Shown: one piece after another, positions 63,719 to 64,000 of the stretch
Position numbering within the stretch: the first letter of the stretch is position 1
Layout: each line of letters begins with the position of its first letter
Assembly (NCBI GenBank): GCA_029261235.1
Contig: JAJDBS010000169.1
Location: forward strand, 1 to 64,000
DNA from: Nitrospirales bacterium
GTDB lineage: Bacteria; Nitrospirota; Nitrospiria; Nitrospirales; UBA8639
Reading direction: 5' to 3'
DNA length: 64,000 nt
Made by a program: the position numbers and the translations under genes
The notes under the pieces: generated by a model
Told to the model about the DNA's origin: nothing
Database searches by the model: none
Seen by the model: the letters and a program-made list of their open reading frames with translations, nothing else

Positions 63719-64000
63719 CTAGGACTTTGGTCGTAAGGGGAGGGGCAGTTCGAGAGGGGCTTTTTTCTTTTCTGGTTTTCGGACGAGACCGGGTCTCGCC
63801 TTCAGAATCCAGTCGATAGCTTGCTCGTTGTAGTTGCGGAGTTGGCCATAGATGATGGATCGCATGTTGTTGACGGTATCAACATAATTATCGAAATTTT
63901 CTTGCGTTATTTCTTCAGGGGCTACTCGTAATAATGTGGGGAGCAGGCAGCTTTCACACCCAGAGGCTTGTTCTTGGTAGGCGGCATACACAAAATATTT
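63719..64000 (-). CDS. Protein of unknown function, N-terminus outside window
   Basis: At least 93 residues. The frame is open to base 64000 (KYFVYAAYQE precedes the track's GTG start), so the gene probably continues beyond the window. The visible part has a C-x-x-C pair (GCESCLLP), helices around NFDNYVDTVNN and a basic Pro/Lys-rich tail. No family is recognised. Confidence 0.55.
   Translation of the reverse strand, partial: KYFVYAAYQEQASGCESCLLPTLLRVAPEEITQENFDNYVDTVNNMRSIIYGQLRNYNEQAIDWILKARPGLVRKPEKKKAPLELPLPLRPKS

Noticed and set aside
63497-63819. Plus-strand ORFs at the right end
   Set aside because: No recognisable domain; they overlap the transposase relic and the opposite-strand gene.

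Overview
This window looks like a bacterial chromosome segment with a large integrated genomic island. The organism is probably a Nitrospira-like member of the Nitrospirota. That guess rests on the PEP-CTERM sorting tag, a tandem pair of TPR lipoproteins resembling the PrsT proteins of PEP-CTERM systems, moderate GC content and the housekeeping gene set. No rRNA or other strong taxonomic marker is present, so the assignment is inference.

Left chromosomal flank (1-20877). The window opens inside hemW. A convergent DUF4112 membrane protein and a DUF2779 nuclease-like protein follow. Next is a compact operon aroQ-efp-accB-accC-thiE (shikimate step, EF-P, both biotin-dependent halves of acetyl-CoA carboxylase, thiamine phosphate synthase). 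It converges on a bioD plus SDR pair, so biotin synthesis lies beside biotin use. Several exported or poorly known proteins come next, including a dienelactone-hydrolase homologue that seems to have lost its catalytic residues. Then come two tandem TPR lipoproteins, a Lys-rich tailed protein, a divergent ClpS homologue, a UDP-glucuronate-type epimerase and a Pal/OmpA lipoprotein with a strong terminator.

Genomic island (20878-61203). A complete tRNA-Leu(UAA) gene is followed by a tyrosine integrase. A perfect 62-bp copy of the tRNA 3' end recurs 40,264 bp downstream, which defines attL and attR. The integrase end carries a zinc-ribbon protein, a small excisionase-like protein and a phage-replication-like protein. 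The cargo is almost wholly extracellular. It includes a small PEP-CTERM protein with a cohesin-like domain and three giant proteins (1,291-2,543 aa) sharing one N-terminal module (signal peptide, type I dockerin, 3-4 MopE-type metal-binding repeats) fused to different C-terminal parts. Two other large beta-domain proteins lack dockerins: one has PPC-like repeats, the other has discoidin, TSP3 and FG-GAP repeats. A DsbA-like oxidoreductase and a three-gene GH17 / membrane protein / GT2 operon complete the cargo.

Working model (inference). The island may encode an extracellular assembly in which an exosortase-sorted cohesin protein anchors dockerin-bearing giant proteins on the surface. One of these ends in a papain-like tip on an RHS shell, and one ends in three CBM11-like modules that could bind the beta-glucan made by the GT2/GH17 operon. 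The DsbA-like protein would help fold the many Cys pairs.

Right chromosomal flank (61204-64000). This holds a TPR protein with a probably frameshifted C-terminus, a relic of a REP-type transposase and a partial unknown gene running off the window. No CRISPR array, rRNA or complete insertion sequence was seen.
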